Made by a program: the position numbers and the translations under genes
Shown here: positions 6,483-8,905 of the stretch, piece by piece
Layout of the letters: every line of letters begins with the position of its first letter
Numbering within the stretch: position 1 is the stretch's first letter
The notes under the pieces: generated by a model
The model's database searches: none
What the model was told of the DNA's origin: nothing
The model's input: the letters and a program-made list of their open reading frames with translations, nothing else
Source of the DNA: Microcaldota archaeon
GTDB lineage: Archaea > Micrarchaeota > Micrarchaeia > Micrarchaeales > CABMGC01
Assembly: GCA_028867095.1 (NCBI GenBank)
Contig: JAGWHA010000030.1
Span: 1-8,905, forward strand
Reading direction: 5' to 3'
DNA length: 8,905 nt

Positions 6483-7373
6483 ATGGAAATTACAACACGC
6501 AAAAAATATAGTGCCAAAAGTAAAGCAGTTATGGCCTTATGGCAAAATACAGCATATAGAGAACGACAATATCAGTCACGTTTGGGAAGGATACAATCAA
6601 AAGCTAGCAGAGAAAAGGAGAGCAATACCCTAAGGCAAAAATGGAAGAATCCACTATTTAGGGACAGGATGATTTCCATTTTTTCATCTGAGAAAGTTAG
6701 AGAAAAGAGAAGTAAATCGCTCTCTGGAAGGAATTTTTCTGCCGAAACAAGGGAAAAAATGCGTAAAGCAAAAATAAATTTCAAAAACTCTGAAGTAGCG
6801 AAATTAAAGATGAGTGTATCACATAAAGGGCTTAAGCAAACTGAGTCATCTAAGGTAAAAATAAGCAGTACCCTAAAGAAATACTTGAGCAAAAATTCGG
6901 CTGCCAGATTAAGATTAACAACTTTACCAGTTGGTCGAGTAGTGTCTCAAGAAACTAGACTAAAATTACATCAAATTAATATTGGAAAAAAACATACTGA
7001 GTTGACTAAAACTAAAATTAGAATGGCAAGACTTAAACAGATAATACCCGCCAAAGACACTTCTCTGGAGAGAAGATTCCAGAAAGCGTTAACAGAGGTA
7101 GGGGTATATTATAGAACACATGTGAATTTAATCGGACAGCCCGACATATTTATAGAACCGAATATATGCGTGTTTTTGGACGGCTGCTATTGGCACGGAT
7201 GTCAAACTTGTAACTTTTGCCGTGATGAAACCCTCAATATAAAAAGAGTTGAAAAGGATAGAAGAGTAAATGAGCAATTAATATCTGAAGGCTACAAAGT
7301 TCTCAGGTTTTGGGAGCATGATATTGATGCGGATATAGATAGTTGCGTAAAATATGTTTTGGTGACTTTATGA
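6483..7373 (+). CDS. Homing-endonuclease-like protein: NUMOD3-type repeats plus Vsr-fold nuclease domain
   Basis: A 296-residue protein from the ATG at 6483 (a TTG at 6435 would add 16 residues). The N-terminal two thirds are very basic and built of repeats resembling NUMOD3 DNA-binding modules: SGRNFSAETREKMRKA, HKGLKQTESSKVKISS, SQETRLKLHQINIGKKHTEL. From about residue 193 comes a Vsr (very short patch repair)-type nuclease: TSLERRF (E196), GQPDIFI (D221), FLDGCYWHGC (H238), EKDRRVNEQL (D259), GYKVLRFWEHDI. This is the E-D-x-H-D set of the Vsr-related homing endonuclease group that includes phage I-Bth0305I. The first His of classic Vsr (T-H-G-C-F-W-H) is Asp here. Base composition is far lower in G+C (18-38% in the 60-base lines I counted) than in the flanking genes, a sign of transfer. 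The stop overlaps the next start as ATGA. It is not a sulfur-pathway component by itself. Confidence 0.82.
   Translation: MEITTRKKYSAKSKAVMALWQNTAYRERQYQSRLGRIQSKASREKESNTLRQKWKNPLFRDRMISIFSSEKVREKRSKSLSGRNFSAETREKMRKAKINFKNSEVAKLKMSVSHKGLKQTESSKVKISSTLKKYLSKNSAARLRLTTLPVGRVVSQETRLKLHQINIGKKHTELTKTKIRMARLKQIIPAKDTSLERRFQKALTEVGVYYRTHVNLIGQPDIFIEPNICVFLDGCYWHGCQTCNFCRDETLNIKRVEKDRRVNEQLISEGYKVLRFWEHDIDADIDSCVKYVLVTL
7361..7365 (+). promoter_or_regulatory. Ribosome-binding site deciding the cysN-like start
   Basis: GGTGA matches the core of the archaeal GGAGGTGATC site and stands 4 bases before the ATG at 7370. It lies inside the last codons of the nuclease gene, whose TGA overlaps the ATG. 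This favours ATG 7370 over an upstream in-frame TTG at 7343 and implies translational coupling. Confidence 0.65.
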
Positions 7374-8590
7374 AAGTAATTAATATAACACTCTTGGGCC
7401 ATAAGGATCACGGAAAATCTACACTTATTGGGAACCTGTTGATTCATACAAAATCAGTAACTGAAACTAGGATAAATGAAGCTAAAAAGACCAGTAGCGA
7501 ACTTGGGCGGCAATTTGAACCTGGTTATATACTTGATAGTTTTGAGGAAGAAAGAATGGGGGAGATGACAATCGACACCACAAGAGCAGAAATCGTGCAT
7601 AAGGACCTCGCGTTCGCATTCATAGATGTACCGGGGCATGAGGAGCTAATAAAGAACATGATAAGCGGAGCCTCGTACGCCGAGATAGCGCTTCTTTTGG
7701 TATCGGCAAAGGCGGACGAGGGGATACGGGACCAGACAAAGAGGCATATCTTCATCGCAAGGATGCTAGGCATCAAGAAGCTGATTGTTGCGGTAAACAA
7801 GATGGACATGGTGGGCTACGACCAGGAAAGATTCGAGCAGATAAAGGAGGAGCTCAACGGGTTTATACACCGAATCGGGTTCGGAGGGAACGAAGTTTAC
7901 TTTGTGCCCACATCCGCATACAAGGCGGAGAATCTGCTGAGGAGGAGCACAAACATGAAGTGGTACAGGGGAAAGAGCCTGATAGATCTTCTCTATGTGA
8001 ACGCAAAAATCGAGGACAAGAAGAAGCAGAACGCGCCGCTCAGGATTACTGTGCAGGGGGCAATAGAGGCCGAGCGTGAGACTATAGTGGGCAAGGTCGT
8101 GAGCGGAAAGGTCTCCGTTGGCGATGAGATAAGCGTCTTGCCCTTTGGCAAGCATGCAAAGGTTACCGCGATAACGGTCAAGGGTAAGCGCGCAAAGACG
8201 GCTCTTGTTAACGATGATGTCGCGATGACTTTTGACAGGAGGATAGGCGGAAACGTCAGGGGCGCGGTGATCGCAAACAAAAACGAGAAGCCAAGGCTCA
8301 CAAATACAATAGAAGGGCTTATATTTGTCACAGGCCCGATAAAGAAAAACCTCTCTATAAAGATAAACAGCAACGACGTTAGGTGCAAGAGTCTCTCCGT
8401 CCTAAAGTATCTGGACACGACAACAGGAATGGAAAGCGGGGAGGATAAGGTCAGGGAGCTTGAGGCCATAAGGGCAAAACTCGTCCTAGGTGGAAAGATG
8501 CCTGTGGAGGACTTTGACTCGATTAAGGAGCTTGGGAGGTTCGTGCTGTATAGCGACAGGAAGTTTGCGGGCATTGGGATAATAGGATAG
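7370..8590 (+). CDS. cysN: CysN/EF-1alpha-like GTPase (ATP sulfurylase large-subunit type)
   Basis: A 406-residue translational-type GTPase. G1 is GHKDHGKST (10-18), G2 GEMTIDTT (64-71), G3 DVPGH (86-90), G4 NKMD (143-146), G5 TSA (181-183). Domains 2 and 3 follow (from about 217 and 300), closing with ELGRFVLYSDRKFAGIGIIG. The stretch RDQTKRHIFIARMLGI matches CysN better than EF-1alpha (CysN: LDQTRRHSFIATLLGI), and the CysD-like gene upstream supports a CysDN pair, in which GTP hydrolysis drives APS synthesis. It is shorter than typical CysN (about 475) and has no fused APS kinase. G1 is EF-1alpha-like rather than the CysN GSVDDGKST. The first 63 codons are A/T-rich and change abruptly to the local composition near 7560, suggesting they arrived with the nuclease gene. 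A diverged EF-1alpha-like factor remains the main alternative. Confidence 0.83.
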   Translation: MKVINITLLGHKDHGKSTLIGNLLIHTKSVTETRINEAKKTSSELGRQFEPGYILDSFEEERMGEMTIDTTRAEIVHKDLAFAFIDVPGHEELIKNMISGASYAEIALLLVSAKADEGIRDQTKRHIFIARMLGIKKLIVAVNKMDMVGYDQERFEQIKEELNGFIHRIGFGGNEVYFVPTSAYKAENLLRRSTNMKWYRGKSLIDLLYVNAKIEDKKKQNAPLRITVQGAIEAERETIVGKVVSGKVSVGDEISVLPFGKHAKVTAITVKGKRAKTALVNDDVAMTFDRRIGGNVRGAVIANKNEKPRLTNTIEGLIFVTGPIKKNLSIKINSNDVRCKSLSVLKYLDTTTGMESGEDKVRELEAIRAKLVLGGKMPVEDFDSIKELGRFVLYSDRKFAGIGIIG

Positions 8591-8624
8591 TTATTTAGAG
8601 TTCCTAACCGATAAAATTTCTGCG

Positions 8625-8628
8625 GGTG
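8625..8628 (+). promoter_or_regulatory. Ribosome-binding-like GGTG before the sulfatase-superfamily gene
   Basis: GGTG lies 5 bases before an in-frame ATA at 8634, the position where family members normally start. There is no ATG, GTG or TTG in that frame between the upstream stop (8583-8585) and the conserved first strand, so this site is the best clue to the start. Confidence 0.4.
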
Positions 8629-8633
8629 TTCAC

Positions 8634-8905
8634 ATAAAGAAGTACAACATTGTTCTGATTGTCCTGGATACCGCAAGGTCGCAGACATTCGCGCATCTGA
8701 TGAGGTCCGGATCAATTCAGCTCAAAAAGTTCAGGGACGCAATTTACATCAGGGAGTGCATTGCGCCCTCTTCGTGGACCCTCCCATCGCACGCCTCGCT
8801 CTTCACAGGGATGTACCCCAGCGAGCACGGCTCTCACGAGACAAAGAGCGTGAAGTCCCTAGACATCGGAAAAATAAAGCTCAGGCACAAGACGATTGTC
8901 AGCGA
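8634..8905 (+). CDS. Sulfatase/alkaline-phosphatase superfamily enzyme, N-terminal part, apparent ATA start
   Basis: Ninety complete codons are visible before the window ends. From the ATA at 8634 the protein reads IKKYNIVLIVLDTARSQTF (1-19), the first beta strand with metal-ligand Asp12. It continues to ECIAPSSWTLPSHASLFTGM (41-60) and YPSEHGSH. This is the conserved N-terminus of the sulfatase-like hydrolase/transferase family. The residue aligned with the formylglycine Cys/Ser of true sulfatases (C-x-P-S-R) is Thr49 in TLPSH. Thr is the nucleophile in related phosphotransferases such as EptA and LtaS, so a phospho-ester hydrolase or transferase is as likely as a sulfatase. It lies 43 bases after the cysN-like stop on the same strand and may be in the same transcript. 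The missing standard start could mean an ATA start, a sequence error, or a broken 5' end. Confidence 0.75.
   Translation, partial: MKKYNIVLIVLDTARSQTFAHLMRSGSIQLKKFRDAIYIRECIAPSSWTLPSHASLFTGMYPSEHGSHETKSVKSLDIGKIKLRHKTIVS

Noticed and set aside
7343..7369. Upstream TTG start for the GTPase
   Set aside because: It would add nine residues inside the nuclease gene with no family match. The ATG at 7370 has a good GGTGA site and places the P-loop at the usual distance from the N-terminus.
6433..7369. Intron or intein carrying the endonuclease
   Set aside because: Both flanking proteins end and start naturally with complete motifs, there is a stop codon before the insert, and no splice or intein residues are seen. 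A free-standing insertion fits better.
5644..7373. DNA phosphorothioation or restriction defence island (DndC-like enzyme plus Vsr-like nuclease)
   Set aside because: The tail and the adjacent CysN-like GTPase point to CysD, no DndA/B/D/E or Ssp partner is present, and the nuclease looks like a composition-foreign homing element. It was kept only as an alternative for the chemistry of the CysD-like protein.
7993..8715. Minus-strand open frame of 240 residues over the GTPase end and the intergenic gap
   Set aside because: It is antisense to the conserved domains 2-3 of the GTPase and to the start of the sulfatase-family gene, and has no recognisable motif.

Overview
The window looks archaeal. 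The intergenic gaps carry A/T-rich TATA boxes about 25-33 bases ahead of start codons, so several genes appear leaderless or nearly so. Usable ribosome-binding sites, where present, match the archaeal GGTGATC type, and Arg AGG and Ile ATA codons are frequent. The gene families (dolichyl-phosphate sugar synthase-like GT2, GT-C/YfhO-type membrane protein, Wzx-type flippase, EF-1alpha/CysN-type GTPase) fit an archaeon. A DPANN or Micrarchaeota-like host is a guess from overall flavour and cannot be proven here.

Layout. (1) 1-1682, minus: a polytopic GT-C/YfhO-like protein, cut off by the window start. (2) 1683-1805: divergent promoters. (3) 1806-4098, plus: a flippase followed 4 bases later by a GT2 polyprenyl-phosphate sugar synthase. 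(4) 4113-4994, minus, convergent: a multi-pass membrane protein of unknown role. (5) 4995-5094: a second divergent promoter region with a striking set of ATTACA half-sites. (6) 5095-8590, plus: a compact cluster of a ribbon-helix-helix regulator, an unrecognised 98-residue protein, a CysD-like ATP pyrophosphatase, a Vsr-fold homing-endonuclease-like gene and a CysN/EF-1alpha-like GTPase. (7) 8634-8905, plus: the N-terminus of a sulfatase/alkaline-phosphatase-superfamily enzyme, cut off by the window end.

How the genes may work together. The left half is surface glycan assembly: lipid-linked sugar donor, GT-C enzyme and flippase. The right half pairs the two halves of a CysDN-type ATP sulfurylase under a probable local repressor, next to a hydrolase/transferase of the superfamily that contains sulfatases. 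A reasonable inference is sulfate (or another sulfur) activation used for decorating a surface polymer, but no APS kinase, sulfotransferase or complete reductase is in view. The CysD-like protein also carries a CC...CxxC cysteine set like that of Fe-S APS reductases, so its chemistry is open.

The strongest unusual signal is between the cysD-like and cysN-like genes. A NUMOD3-repeat plus Vsr-type nuclease gene sits there in an A/T-rich block that spills into both neighbouring coding regions. That is the pattern expected of homing with co-conversion of flanking sequence.
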